The notes under the pieces were generated by a model. The model saw only the letters and a program-made list of their open reading frames with translations, searched no databases and was not told where the DNA came from. Positions 22,673 to 34,578 of a stretch of DNA of 64,000 nt are shown in pieces (position 1 is the stretch's first letter; the number at the start of each line of letters is the position of its first letter). Position numbers and translations under genes: made by a program. This DNA is from Magnaporthiopsis rhizophila (Eukaryota > Ascomycota > Sordariomycetes > Magnaporthales > Magnaporthaceae): assembly GCA_003049465.1 (NCBI GenBank), contig PYSS01000128.1, forward strand, positions 2,347-66,346. The letters are read 5' to 3'.

Positions 22673-25600
22673 CTAACTATGGGTGCTCGGAACCAGCCGT
22701 TTGGCGGCCTTTGTGGCTCTCAGACTTTCGTAAATGTAAGCTCGGCCCGGCTTCCTGCAAATCTCCATGCAGAGCATTCGTATCAGGTCCGGGCTCGTCC
22801 AGTAGCTGCTGTGGGCGTGGAGCATGTTGAGGTACTGTATCTCCAACGGCCCGCCGCTCGATTGGAGATAATAGTCGAGCGTTCCGTTATCGTTTAGGAG
22901 GATCGCCTTCCTTTCAGCGATCTTGTAAACAAGATGAGGTGAAATAATCAGTATGATAATCATCAGAATGGCAATGGGGCATCTTGTGAATTACCTCTTC
23001 GCGCGTGAAGTCGTGGACCTCCAGCTCGAGCTGCGAGGGCAGCCGCACCGTCGGTGGTTTGCTGGGCGTCACCCCTGCGCCCGGCTGCGTTGGCGCGCCG
23101 CCCCAGAGGCCTCTGATGCCGTTGCCGATGGACTGGAAGAATGTTGCCGTGGTTGGCACGAATGTTTTCTTCAGACTTGCCGCATAGAGGGAGTCAATTG
23201 TACCTAAAGCCCGTGGTTAGCTGGGGGGGGGGGGGGGGGGNNNNNNNNNNNNNNNNGGGGGGGGGGGGGGGGGGGGGGGGGGGCCACCGTTGAGAGAGAC
23301 GCGCCGATACTTCGTCCGTGGCCGTTGGCAAGGAATGGCTCTATGGGGATATACTGACTGTTGAGCAAGTACGCAACGGGGTCTTCCCGGGCGAGGATGT
23401 TATAAATATTATCAACAGCAAGGCAGCCGAACTGGCCCTGCTGCCCGACGATATCTTTGGAGGTCACATCAGCAGGATCTGCGCCGGGCTTTAGGCGGCC
23501 TTCCCTAGGAACCAGCTGTGAGCGTTCCAGCAAGAGAAAGAAGGCGGCTGGACTGCCAAGTAGAAAGAGATTCTTGCAGTCGAACTCGAAATGCCGGGCG
23601 TCAGGGTCGGCCTCGCATGTTGGGTCTCGCAGCGGGGGTGTAAAGGTAGGCTGGTTGGAGAGCACGTCAAGGGCCATGACACTTCCGAGGGAGTGAGCGA
23701 TGAGGTGGACACGCCCCTGATCAGCGAACCCAGGACTGCGAGGATCCAGGTCAGTTTAGGCAGCCCGACCACCTATCGTCTTGTGTTTGTGTTGGGGGTG
23801 GTAGGATATGGTGCAAACGGGAGCGGCTGACTTGTTTTGGCACCAGAGACGATAGATGCGATTCGCTTCCCTCGTCACAGCCTTGATCATCCGTGGCTTA
23901 TGATGTGAAAGATAGTAAGGGACCTGGGCCGGGTTAGGCAGGCCCGGTTAGCACACTCTCTCTAGCAGCAGTAGCACTGCCGAAGGGGAATACGGTGATA
24001 GGAAGTGGGAGAAATGGAAAACGTCTGCCTCAAAAGAGATGGAGAGTCAGGTGGTAAGGTGAATCTGTTGTCCCTCCTATGCTTCGGTCCTTACATCAAA
24101 CATGACATCTGATATCAAGCCGCGCACAACCGGAATGGTTTTGGGTTCGATATCCTTGAGGCCGAAGCTTTCCGGTGGGGCTGCCGCGCCAGCATCACCT
24201 TGCTGCATCGTTCCGCCGTCCTCGAACGACAGGAGATGGCGCCTAGAGGTGCATCAGGGTAAAGTCAGCACGGAAGGGCCTGGGCAGGGAGGCCGGTGCA
24301 GAGATCCAGGTAACCACCAAAACAAAAAGGGCGCACCAACCAGTTGACTGGAAGCACCATGATACCGCCAGCCGCATCCCTGTACTGGTTGCTTCCGAGC
24401 TCAGCGTTGACAGCCCTTCGAAAGCTGTTGATGGCGTGCGTGAAATGGAAGCTCTCGACTCGCTCGGCGAACTTCTGGCCAATACCGTGTATCACGAGCA
24501 CCAGGTCACGCCAAGTCTCCGTCTCGGCAGCGCAGGCGGCACATGACAGGCCCAAAGGACTGGATCGTGGTCCTGCTTCGGCTGACGTAGTCGCTTTGGT
24601 CAAAGTTTGGCCGACCCTTTTGTCACTCGTGGTCCTGGGGCGTTCATGGATGCGGCGCCAGGCGTCCCTGTTGAACCCACGAACTACCGGGATGCCGACC
24701 TGCAACAACCACTAGTTAGCCGTGAAGCTGCCTCCGAGTGAGGACAACAGTGCTCCAGGGCCTTGGCAGTCTTACAGTGGCGCCCTTCATGATCCTCGAG
24801 ATGGGGGTGCGGGAGTAGTATGCGGACGGTCGCAGGCTTGGCTTGAGCAGATTAGCTTCTGTTGCGTTCTTGTACACTACGTGCCAGTTTGGATAGCTGC
24901 CCGTGGCGGCGGTGTTGGGGGTTTCGTGCACGCGAGGGCTGAGCACGCCGACGGCGGCGGCGCTGCCACGGTAGCAACGTGCCGCACAATAGGGATCATC
25001 GGATATGCTCGGCTCAACAGGAGGCATGTCATCAACATTTGCGTTGGTGCCGGCGGGTGGGCGGCCCCAGAGAGGTTGGCTGACTTTCTCCTCTCCCAAC
25101 GCGCCCACCTCGATGGCACAGCGGATCTCGATGCTCCAAGCCTGGAAAGATTCACGGGTTAGAGCTACCCCTGTCCATGGCTGGCTGGCTCGTGCGAGCA
25201 CGAGAGAGGCGCAGGGCGGGGACATAGACTGATTACTGACCTCTGACCAAGGGCGAAGCTCGCGGTAGCCGGCCTCGAGTTGGTTTGCAACCTTGGGCTC
25301 GACGGGGGTCATGTTGTCTCTTGGGGACGTAGGGGGCGATATCAGCGATCATGCGGGGGAGTTCCGGCTCTCATCAGTGGTGCTCTATCAGAAACCTACC
25401 GGTAAAACCAGGTGGCCCGCGTCACCACGGTCACGTCATTTATCGGAGACCAGTATATCGGCCGCATCTGCATTTCCGGGAACGAGACTAGATACAAACG
25501 TGAGCCGACGGGCACTTCGACGGCGCGAGCGTGCTCCCATGGCTCCGCCTGGCTATCATTAGGTGTGTCGGGGACTGCTGTTGCGATTCGGGGTTTTGGG

Positions 25601-26511
25601 ACCGCGGCGGCAGGGGGTGAGACAGGGGCTTCGTTTGCGTCCAAGGACCCGATTTTGACGAAGGGCTTTCCCGAGATTCCGTCATCCGGCGGCGGGGGAT
25701 GCGGCTGGGCGGGGGCCGTGGCCAGGGGGTTGCTCCCAGCTCTGGCCCTCGAGCTGTTGGCCCCATCGCTGGCCTTGGCGCGGGAGCTGGTCTTCCCGAT
25801 TCTCGTGGCCGGGAGCATGTTCGGTCTGGCCCCGATGACGGAGGTAGATGACAAGGTAGACAGCCGTTCGGACGTGGGCTTTGTTTCGACCTGATCTCTG
25901 GCATCCGTGGCACCAGCCTTGCGCAATTCGGCCATGACGGTAGCAACGACGGCTTCGCTGTCCATACCTAAGCGCCGGCGGGTGAGGGCACAGAAGGCAC
26001 CTCTGAGCTCGCTGGCGGCATCGGTGCGGAGCTCAGGACAGCACGCGGGGGTCGCGGTCTGAGAAGTCGAGAGGGAGGACGCTGCGGCGTCTTGCTGATG
26101 CTTCTGGCTGTGCTTCTGGATCAGGCGGGCGTAGATGGAGGCGAGGGTGGCCGCGTCCCTGCTCGCCTCGGACAGGCTCGGGCTCCGGTTCCGCTGGGCG
26201 CGGGAATGGGCGCGGCGGTGAGGGTCTGAGGCCAGAGATAGCCATGCGCGCTCGAGCGCGTTGTTGTCGGCTTCGGAAAAGGGACGTTGGCTCTGGGCGG
26301 ATGAGGTCCTGGCGTCGGAAGCAGCAGACGACGGCGAGTCTTGGATGGGGATTAGGGAGGAGTAGAAGAACTGGGCGTTGATGGGTGGGATGCTCTCTGC
26401 CGCCGCGTCGTCGTTGTCATCGTCGTCATAGTAATCGGATGGAAGGTGCGGAGCCGGGGCCAGACGGCATTCGGGGCCGTACGTGTGGGCGTGGTTCGTA
26501 GTATTTGACAT
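22673..26511 (-). CDS. DDHD-domain phospholipase (PA-PLA1 family)
   Basis: Intracellular phospholipase A1-like serine hydrolase, related to DDHD1/DDHD2 and yeast YOR022C, probably acting on phosphatidic acid at membranes. Nine exons join in phase to about 996 residues: 26511-25400, 25319-25241, 25141-24776, 24699-24341, 24242-24095, 23923-23832, 23735-23359, 23203-22995 and 22921-22673. The Ser/Pro/Ala-rich N-terminal ~300 residues are disordered. A WWE-like segment follows (RPIYWSPINDV, ATWFYR). The lipase part has LVLVIHGIGQKF, and the nucleophile elbow HLIAHSLGS puts Ser at about 734. The DDHD region (FDCKNLFLLGSPAAFFLL, EDPVAYLLN) and a C-terminal LDYYLQSSGGPLEIQYLNM segment follow. Intron 7 contains a poly-G tract and a 16-N gap, but coding phase agrees on both sides. 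The start ATG is the first in frame. Confidence 0.92.
23223..23283. other. Poly-G tract with 16-N assembly gap
   Basis: 18 G, 16 N, then 27 G. It falls in intron 7 of the DDHD phospholipase (23204-23358), so the protein is not interrupted. The true length and sequence here are unknown. Confidence 0.95.
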
Positions 26512-28655
26512 GGTGACGGTCAAGGCCAACAGACAACCTGCAGGAGGCCGCCGACAACACCCCGATTTGCTCAACCGCCTACTGCCACTCACATTCGCGC
26601 ACAACTCTCCACCGGCTGCCAGCAAAGGCCACGGGAAACGCGTGCTCGCGTGATGACAAAAGGGCCGCTGCGGGAAGATAGCCAAAACGCGACAGGCTAT
26701 GGAAGCTTAAAGGCTCGCTTTTGGTGTTGATCGATAAGGACATCAATGACGCACGCTGTGTGGGCCAGCAGCTCAGCACAGTGGGTACCTGACCTGTCTG
26801 GTGAAAAGAAGTGGAGCGTGCGGAATCTCCTTTCTAGGAACTGTACTGTATTATTCTTAGATATGCACCGTCAGCACGACAGGCATTCATCATGGCTGGG
26901 TCATCCTCGAGGTGCCCCGGCCGGCCGGCTCGAATCGACTCCTGGCCTCGCTGGGTCCCAACAAACGTTGGACCTGCATATCTTTGATTTCGGGGCGACG
27001 CCACGAGATGGGAAGAGAAAAATGATCGCGTCGCTGTATCTGCAAACGCGCCAGGCGGGCACCAGCAGGCACGTGTAAAAGTGAAGAGTAAGCCCTTGTG
27101 GAAGCGGGCGCTGTGTCCCGGGTGGGTGACCCGCGGGCCGGCATGGAGTGGGACGTTCAGGTCCTGGTATGTTCCCCACCCGGATTGGGACACCTGATGA
27201 ATCCGCGCGGGCGCATACCTGCGGCGACTGGAGTCATTGTACGGTACATAACAGCTTTATGAATATAGGTATACTCGAGTATAATATCGCACAACTCGTG
27301 AGGCATCACCGCACATCGAGAGCGTGCTATGAATACCGGCAGATAGTGATGGACAGCCAAATTTAACCCTAGCCAACCCATGCCCAGCCGTCCAATCCAG
27401 TCCCAGCTCGGAATGCTGGGGCTGGAAACGCCGCGCTAGCGCCGCGTTTCTGGTGCCGCTTGTGAGCATCGGGTGCTCATGATTGGTTTGCTGCTACCCC
27501 TCAAGCTGCACCCATCTGACGCCCCCGCAGCTAGGAACGTGGAGAGGGCCCACATGCATCTGCTGCATGTCGCCCCTTATCGCTGCACCGCTGCTTGCTG
27601 GTTCCAGGCGTGCATGCCTCTCCGCCACCAGCCGTGCTATTATTGCCCAGCACCGGGGGTTGGGCCTGCAAGGTGAAACAGGCAATGGTCGCGGCTGGGC
27701 AGCACAGCAGCCGTGGTCGTCTCAATTGGCCTGCAATGGGCCTGCTAGAGGGGTACCCGCGCTGTTCAGCCTCCTACCTGCCGCCTCGCCCAGATAGCCA
27801 GGTACCTGCCCATGTCCCGGCCTAGCGGCCCCCAGTTCCCTGCCGCCCCCGGGCCCCCTCGCTGGCACCCCCATCGACATGCCAGCTATTGTGCCTCCTC
27901 CATAGGCTGGCTTCTCAACCTCCCCTACTGCCACCTTATCCCCCACCTGGCTGGGCCTTTGCTGCTAGCTGTCTCCTCCCGCGCTAGCTGTCGGGTTCTA
28001 TCTCGCGACTCCAGTCCCAACTGCCAGACTCCACTCACTTTCCCATCTTTCATCGCTTCAGCATCATCGTACGACCTGACTCCTCCACCTCCAAGCTTGG
28101 GAACCGCCCTCGTGCCTTATCTGGCCGCCCGTCCCCATCATCAAACAACAATCGGTCACGCCAACCGCCCCTCGTCGGGCTAAAGCAGCTGCCTATCACA
28201 ACTAATCTGGGCTCCCTACGGCCTTCAGCAAGACAACAGCACACAGCAGGGCTGATCCAGGCCTTGTCGCCGTCTTTGCATTGCGCTTTTGCTTGACTAG
28301 TGCCTCATTTCTGTCTTCTGGGTTTTCTTCTTTCTCTTTCCTATCGTACTTTTGGCTTTTATTATTTTCTTCTTCTCTCTTTTTCTCTCACTTTTTTATT
28401 CGTTATCTTTCTCCCTTCGATTGAACGTTTGGACGCTCAAACCCACTCGGGTGTCGTCTTGGGCTCGTTGCTTCCTGCTGTGTGCGCCAGCCCGTGTGTT
28501 CGTGTGAGTCTTTGTGTGCTTGTTGCTCATCGTGGTAGCACCTGCACATGCGTTCGTGCTTGCGTCGCAGCATCCTTTGGCGGCCCCCGTCCCAGCAAGG
28601 CCTCAGCCGGACCCGGACCCGGAACCACTAAAGCCAGCCTCAGCTCGTCTGTGCC
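26512..28655. other. Divergent promoter region DDHD phospholipase / PPS1
   Basis: 2.1 kb between divergent genes. The 28280-28440 part is strongly T/C-rich and looks like the promoter or 5' leader of PPS1. A CCAGGTACCTG motif lies near 27799. No gene could be supported. Confidence 0.65.
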
Positions 28656-30847
28656 ATGATGGCTACCATTGCCCTCCCACGGCCCATCCCACCCCATCGT
28701 GCCTCGTCGGGCATCACATCTCTCGCCAACTCGTCCATCCCGATAGACAACATAAACGCCGCCGCCAGCCCCATCCCGAATAAACACATACCCACCTGTC
28801 CCCCCGGCCCAGTCCCCGCCTCGGCGCCCCAGCAGCAGCCCGCCCGAGACGGGCCCCAGTCCCCCGAACATGACCAGGACTGTTCGCCCTCGTCCTTCCT
28901 CTATCCCCCGGACCGCTTCCCCCGCCTTCAGCCTACCGATGGGGGCTCCCTCAGCCTCTATCAGATCGCGGCCAGCGACGTCGCCGCTGCTCTGGATTAC
29001 GCCGCCCGCCAGCCACTGCCCAGCCCAGCCGCCGTCTTTCCCTGGCTGCACGGCCTCCACCCGGCCAACCATATCCAGCAGGCCTTCTTCGTCCAGCGCC
29101 GTCGCGCCCTGCGGAAAACACCCCGCTGCCTGCGCGGGCTCACCCTGGTAAAGGCCGATGGTGACCTTGCCAGCTCGCGCCTGAAGGGCGCCATTGCCCC
29201 GCACGAATTCCTTCAGCCAGGCGACGCTGCCGAGTTTCTCGAAGTTGACCCGCGCGACGGCTTCTCGGTCCGCAACTTCCAGATACAGGCTGCCAAGTCC
29301 GCCATGACTTCTGATATTGTCGTCTACGGAGATGATGAGCTCCTGGTCCGGAAGCTGGGTTGGGACATTGCAAATGCCCAGCAGTTGTGGCGGCAGAAGC
29401 ACGAGGCCGCAGGAGACTTCCTTCCCCGCTACAATACTTTTGTCTGCCTTGTCCCCTTTGCCGAATTTGAAACAAACCGCCCGCACATCGTCGCCGTCGA
29501 CTCGGCTGGTCATCTGACCGGCAGCGTCGTCGACCTGTTCAGCCAGGAGCGCAAGGAGATGTACGCCATGACCCGGGCCTCGGAAATCTCGCATAACGTG
29601 TGGCTGGGACCCACGCCGGATCCCGGATCCGAAGATGAATCCGGCTTTGACGTGCTTATCGAGTGCACCGATATAGGCCAGCTGAACCCGGGCGCCCTTG
29701 AGTCTCTTGTTGGCCGCCCTGACATGGCCGCCCAGCAGGTCTTCCTTGAGTTTCCATCCTCGGGTTCGATCCTGCCGCCCACCTGCTCCCAAGCTGAGGC
29801 AGACGGTATCCTTGACACATGCAAGTACCTCTATCACTTGGCTCACGGTACCTGCCCAACGCCGTCCGACGAACGGTCCCCCAACGGTCTGGAGGAGCCC
29901 ACAGCTGCCGACAGCAGCGGCGCACCGACGACGACAGCGCTCCCGTCTAGAAAGATCCTCATTCACTGTCAAGACGGCTACACGGAGTCGACCCTGCTCG
30001 GCATAGCCTATCTCAGCTATAGCACCGGTACCCCGGTTCCCCAGGCATGGCTGGATCTCCATACTGTGAAGAAGCGCAACTTCTTTGCGTACCCAACCGA
30101 CGTTGCCTTGCTCAACGCCTTGGCTACCCGTCTGCTCACGGCCTCGCCAGCATGCAAGCACATGAGCCGAGCCGATGTGACAGCTATGCTGAGCAACGAA
30201 CCCAAGTGGCTGCCCGCACTCGACGGCTCTTTTCCTAGCAGGATCCTCGACTACATGTATCTCGGCAACCTGGGACACGCCAACAACTCGGACCTCCTCA
30301 AAGTCCTAGGCATCGGCCAGATCCTCAGCGTCGGCGAGATGGTCATGTGGAGAGAGGGCGAGCTCGAGGAATGGGGTCCAGAAAACGTCTGCAACGTCCA
30401 GGGGGTCCAGGATAACGGCATAGACCCCCTGACGAGCGAGTTTGAGAGGTGTTTAGATTTTATAGGTAAGCCTGCGATTTCTGCTGGAATTCACGACCAA
30501 AATCGAAGACTCGACAAGCTGACAGGACGTTCTCCCAACGTCAAGAGCGAGGTCGACGCAACGGCATGGCCACCCTGGTGCATTGCCGCGTTGGAGTCTC
30601 TCGCAGCGCCACCATTTGCATTGCGGAGGTGATGCGGGAGATGAAACTATCGTTCCCGAGAGCCTACAGCTTTGTTCGGGCTCGCAGGCTCAACGTCATC
30701 ATCCAACCCCACTTGAGATTTGCGTATGAGCTGCTCAAATGGGAGGAGCTGCTCCAAACGCGCCGATCCGAAGAGGTGAAGCGGGAGCTCGAGTGGGCCG
30801 AAGTCTCGCGCGAGATAGCCCTTATGAATCGGCCATACGCAAGATGA
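28656..30847 (+). CDS. PPS1: Dual-specificity protein phosphatase PPS1
   Basis: Tyr/Ser/Thr phosphatase of the PPS1 family, linked in yeast to S-phase and stress control. Exons 28656-30465 and 30546-30847 give 703 residues. The 80-bp intron runs from GTAAGC to an AAG acceptor. This acceptor, not the CAG at 30523-30525, keeps the catalytic loop in frame and yields DFIERGRRNGMATLVHCRVG. The active-site signature HCRVGVSRSA has Cys at about 617 and Arg at 623, followed by RARRLNVIIQPHLRFAYELL. A second, upstream motif HCQDGYTES (Cys at about 438) resembles a phosphatase loop but lacks the Arg, so it is probably inactive. A ~150-residue N-terminal Pro-rich region precedes the conserved part. MM at the start leaves 28659 as an alternative ATG. 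Confidence 0.94.
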
Positions 30848-31935
30848 GCCGAGATACCATGGCATCCGCTCCCTCCAGGCTGCTGGTCCACGAAGAGTGC
30901 TATTCTATTTGCCGTCGGGGGGTTTGCGCTGTCGGAAGCTGTCGGGTTTCCGACCAGACGTCGAGAGGACGCTTCCGGCGCACAGCAAGGCCGCCGATTC
31001 AAGCCACCCGGGGTCGCGCCTGGGTCGGTATTGGGGCTGTCGAGGGCCGATGAGCTCCCGGGATTCCTATGGCACCGTCACTACCACCGGCGCCATGGTC
31101 GTTTGGTCTCGCCAGGACCTTGACATGGACGAGGTGGCACCCCGAGAAGCCACTGCAGTTCGATACTCGGCTGTTCATCTGGCCATCTCTCCCCTCGAAC
31201 CGGCTGGAGTCTTGACGACCTTGAACGATATATGCTTTCATGACACTTTGTTTCCTCATCCTCATGATACGTGAATCCAATTTATTTGCTCTTTGCTTGG
31301 GATTCTTGATTCATTTTTGCTGGCGGATGAGTGCATATAACAGAAGCGGATTGCGACGGAATCCGGCATCCTTATTGGGGTAGTCTGGGTGCGATCTTGG
31401 GCGGGCTGGGAAATCCCGCCGATCTCTTTACAAAAATGGTTTCCTTCATACCTAAATAATAACAATGTTTCGCAGGCAGCAAAAACAACGAAATGATAGT
31501 GATAATACCTTGATTGATCTGTTGGTATCCGTGAGATGAGGACGGAACCTGCTGGTCTACCTGGTGCCTGTGGCCCTAAGGTTATATATCCAAATTTTGG
31601 AATGTCCGGTTTTCTCCGCCATCGGCGCAAGAGACACGGTTGAGGACCAACTTGCCGAGAATAGCCCGGCCCTGTATACCTATAGTCGAAATGTGTGGTC
31701 GAGTTGGGCGATTACGGAGTATAATGAGGTACCGCGTCGGTAAGTGGTAAACGTGAGATAGACAGGATGGAACGCCACACGCTGATGCATCCGACAAATG
31801 AAAGTTCGAAGTGGAAAAAAAAGATGTAAAAGAAAAGAGAGAGACGAAAGGACGATGAAAGCCAAGAAGAAATGGAAAAAAAAGAAATAATGGAAGAGGC
31901 AGGGCAGGGACCACGGCGAGAGAGGTACCATCTCT
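30848..31935. other. Convergent intergenic region PPS1 / ATG18
   Basis: 1.1 kb of converging 3' flanks. The purine-rich plus strand at 31800-31910 means a pyrimidine-rich 3' flank for ATG18 on the minus strand. No gene seen. Confidence 0.7.
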
Positions 31936-33717
31936 CTACGTCACGTAGGACGACGCATCTAGTTTGTCGTCGCTGTCGAGTACCCTAATCAAATAAATCA
32001 ACCCCCGCGTTTGTCAGTATGAGAACAAGAGCAAACGATCGCGTATACTGGACGACCCCACATGGCAGAAAATAACGGTATCACGCAGAAGGGCTCACAT
32101 ACGAAAACTGCTTCACCAAGTACCCTTCGCCGCCGTGCTCCATGTTGATGTTGAAGACGTAGAAGCCGCCGTCGCTTGTCACCACCATGACCTGCGGGCT
32201 GCTGCTGCTCATGGCAACGACACTGCGGAGGGGCCCGTTCAAATGAGGGCCTATCGGAGATGATATGCTACCCGCCGCCGCGCCGCCGCCACCGCCTTGG
32301 CGCGGGGATATGGCCGAGGATGACGACTTGGGGATTTTGATGTAGGCAAAGTCACGGGCAGGCTCCCACATCTCCGTGACGGTCTGGGGCAGGTACGAGC
32401 CGACGACGCCAGCGACGCTGCGACCCATCAGCTGGGAGGACCTGCGGAGCATGCCACTGAAAGAACCGCTCTGCTGCCTCTTGTGGGCTCCGTCCCGGCC
32501 GCCGGCCGCGCCGTCGGCGCCCGACGGGGCCCCGTTGCCGGCGAGCTCGGCCGGGTCGCTAAGGGGAGAGCCCGCCGCGCTGCCGGGTGAGTCGTTGCCG
32601 CTGTCGTAGCTCCTGGACCTGGAGCGGCGGTGGTCCGCGCGTGACGCGGGAGGGATGACGCCAGCAGCAGAGACATTTGCGGGCAGCATATGAGCAGCAG
32701 CTCCCGGGCCGCCCCCATTGGGGGCGCCGAGTCGGAATATGTGGACCGTGTCCGAGGTGGAGGAGACGCAGAGGAGGGTGGAGCTAAGGTTGAAGGACAT
32801 GCTATAAATGGTGGAGGGGTAGGTCCCGCGGCGGAACTGGTACAGCTTCTGGCCCTTGGGTACGCTGAAAACGCGTATGATGGTGCCCGTCTCGGAGGCG
32901 GTAGCTAGGAGGGTGCCCTCGCTGTTGACGGCCACGCACGACAGCGGAGAGCGGTGCGCCTCAATGACGTTGACGGCCTTGAGGGTCAAGGTGTCGAAGA
33001 TGAGCACCTCGCCCGAGGTGGGGGGCACAAATGTCGAGGGCGGTGGGGCGTGACTTGGGCGCTTGTCGTCGCGGTCTTCGCGTGGCTTGGGCAAGGGGTA
33101 GGCTATGTAGCAGTTCTCGGACGATGGCGACAAGGCGCAGATGGCGCTGGGGTTCGGGGACGTGGCGATGGTGAAGAGGAGGCTCATGTTGGAGATGTCG
33201 TAGAGGTATATCTCGTCCTCGAGCACAACGGCGAGGCGCTTCCGGTTAAGGCGGACAGCCAGAACGGCGGAGGGGAAGGTGAGCTCGCAGATGACGGACG
33301 CGCGCTAGAGGTTAGGGCGGCGCGAGGCGCGGAGCAGAGCAGAGCCTACGGTCAGCCGACACAGACGGAAAGGGGTGTGTATGTTGCTGCGCGTTCTCAC
33401 CTTTGTGTTTTGGATGATGAGGTGGCGCGGGGAGAGAATCAGGGCGACCAGAGAGGTCGAGAAGAGCATCTCGATGATGGAGACATTGCCGTCATCGCTG
33501 CTGAAGATCTTGGAGAAGGGGTCGGTGTGATATATACGGAATCCGCGCGAGGTGCCTGCAGGACTACGGCGTTAGCAGACAGGTCGGGCGCAGCGCGGGC
33601 GCGACAAGAACCGAGGCTAGCAGCCACGGACAGCAGGGTAGGGTGCGGGCGCATACCGACAGCCAGGCAGTTGTGGTCCTGGTTGAAGGTGATGAAGTTG
33701 AGCGCGGGCGCGGCCAT
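31936..33717 (-). CDS. ATG18: Autophagy PROPPIN ATG18
   Basis: Seven-bladed beta-propeller that binds PI3P and PI(3,5)P2, acting in autophagosome formation and vacuole homeostasis. Four exons, 33717-33657, 33555-33401, 33304-32103 and 31984-31936, give 488 residues. The lipid-binding motif FRRG is at 229-232 in QFRRGTYPSTIYSMSFN. The N-terminus MAAPALNFITFNQDHNCLAV is typical. A long Ser/Gly/Ala-rich loop (about residues 275-390) sits between blades, as in fungal ATG18. The last small exon restores the conserved tail VLDSDDKLDASS; without it the frame would end early at SYVSPSA. GTATGT donors and AG acceptors support each intron. It lies in the same orientation as BFA1, 1.6 kb away. Confidence 0.95.
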
Positions 33718-34539
33718 GGTTGCTTGGCGGCTCGAGGTCGGCGGCGTCCACGCCCGTGGTGGTCGGCGGCCTGAAGACGGAGCAGAAGAGCGAATGGGAT
33801 GCTGCGGGCGGTTGGTAGTCGGTCTCTGCGCCAGCGCGGGCTGTAAGGCTGCGGGGATCGAGAAGGGCAGTTGGCCTACAGCCTGTCGATTGCAGGAATG
33901 AACGGTTTACTGAGGGTACAGTCGGTGTCGACTCGGATTCGGCCTGGGGGCCAGTTAGCGACGGAGCGGATGGACGAACGAATGCCTCAAACCAGCAAAC
34001 CAGGCAGCAGGAGCGAAGGAAGGTGGCTCGGATCACGGGTGGCTGCTTGCGGATTCCTGATTCCTTGCGCAACCAAGGCAGAAATAGCTTTGATAAAATA
34101 GGTAGCCGAACGTTGCTGGGGTGGGTCCCTGTCTCGGGGATGGTGGGAACAATACCGCAATAAGGTTTTTGGAGCAGGCCCCGCCCAGGCAATGTCACAC
34201 GCATCATGGTCCTGTATGTAGGTAGCCTTACAGAATCTCCATGCACATGCAGTGGGCCCCAGTGGGCATGCCATTGAGCCCTCCCGAGTCCTATAGACCT
34301 AAAGAGCAGCCCCGCCGTCACAGCACATCACTTGCGCACCCAACGAGGACAAGGAGCCAAGTCATGGGGAAGAGAACATTGCTGGATTCAGACTCAGTGT
34401 TTGAATTGAATCCCCCTTATTTACTACCTAGGTACCTATCCATCCCAAGCCGGAAAAGCAGTGAGGCGCTCCTTCCCTTGGACCTTCGTTTTAGGCGTTC
34501 CCAGCCTTTTTCCTTTTTTCAAACGCCACAGTGGAAAAG

Positions 34540-34578
<39 letters not shown>

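Noticed and set aside
23281..23290. Splice donor GTGGCC next to the poly-G gap in the DDHD gene
   Set aside because: Phase does not match the next exon. The GTCAGT donor at 23358 does and gives a family-like sequence.
28527..30278. 583-codon open frame on the minus strand
   Set aside because: Exactly antisense to PPS1, whose protein is clearly conserved; GC-rich third positions leave the mirror frame open. No family resemblance of its own.
30523..30525. CAG acceptor for the PPS1 intron
   Set aside because: Using it puts HCRVGVSRSA out of frame. The AAG acceptor at 30543-30545 restores the frame and gives the family-typical ERGRRNG.
32954..33901. 315-codon plus-strand open frame
   Set aside because: Antisense to ATG18 and its introns; low-complexity translation.
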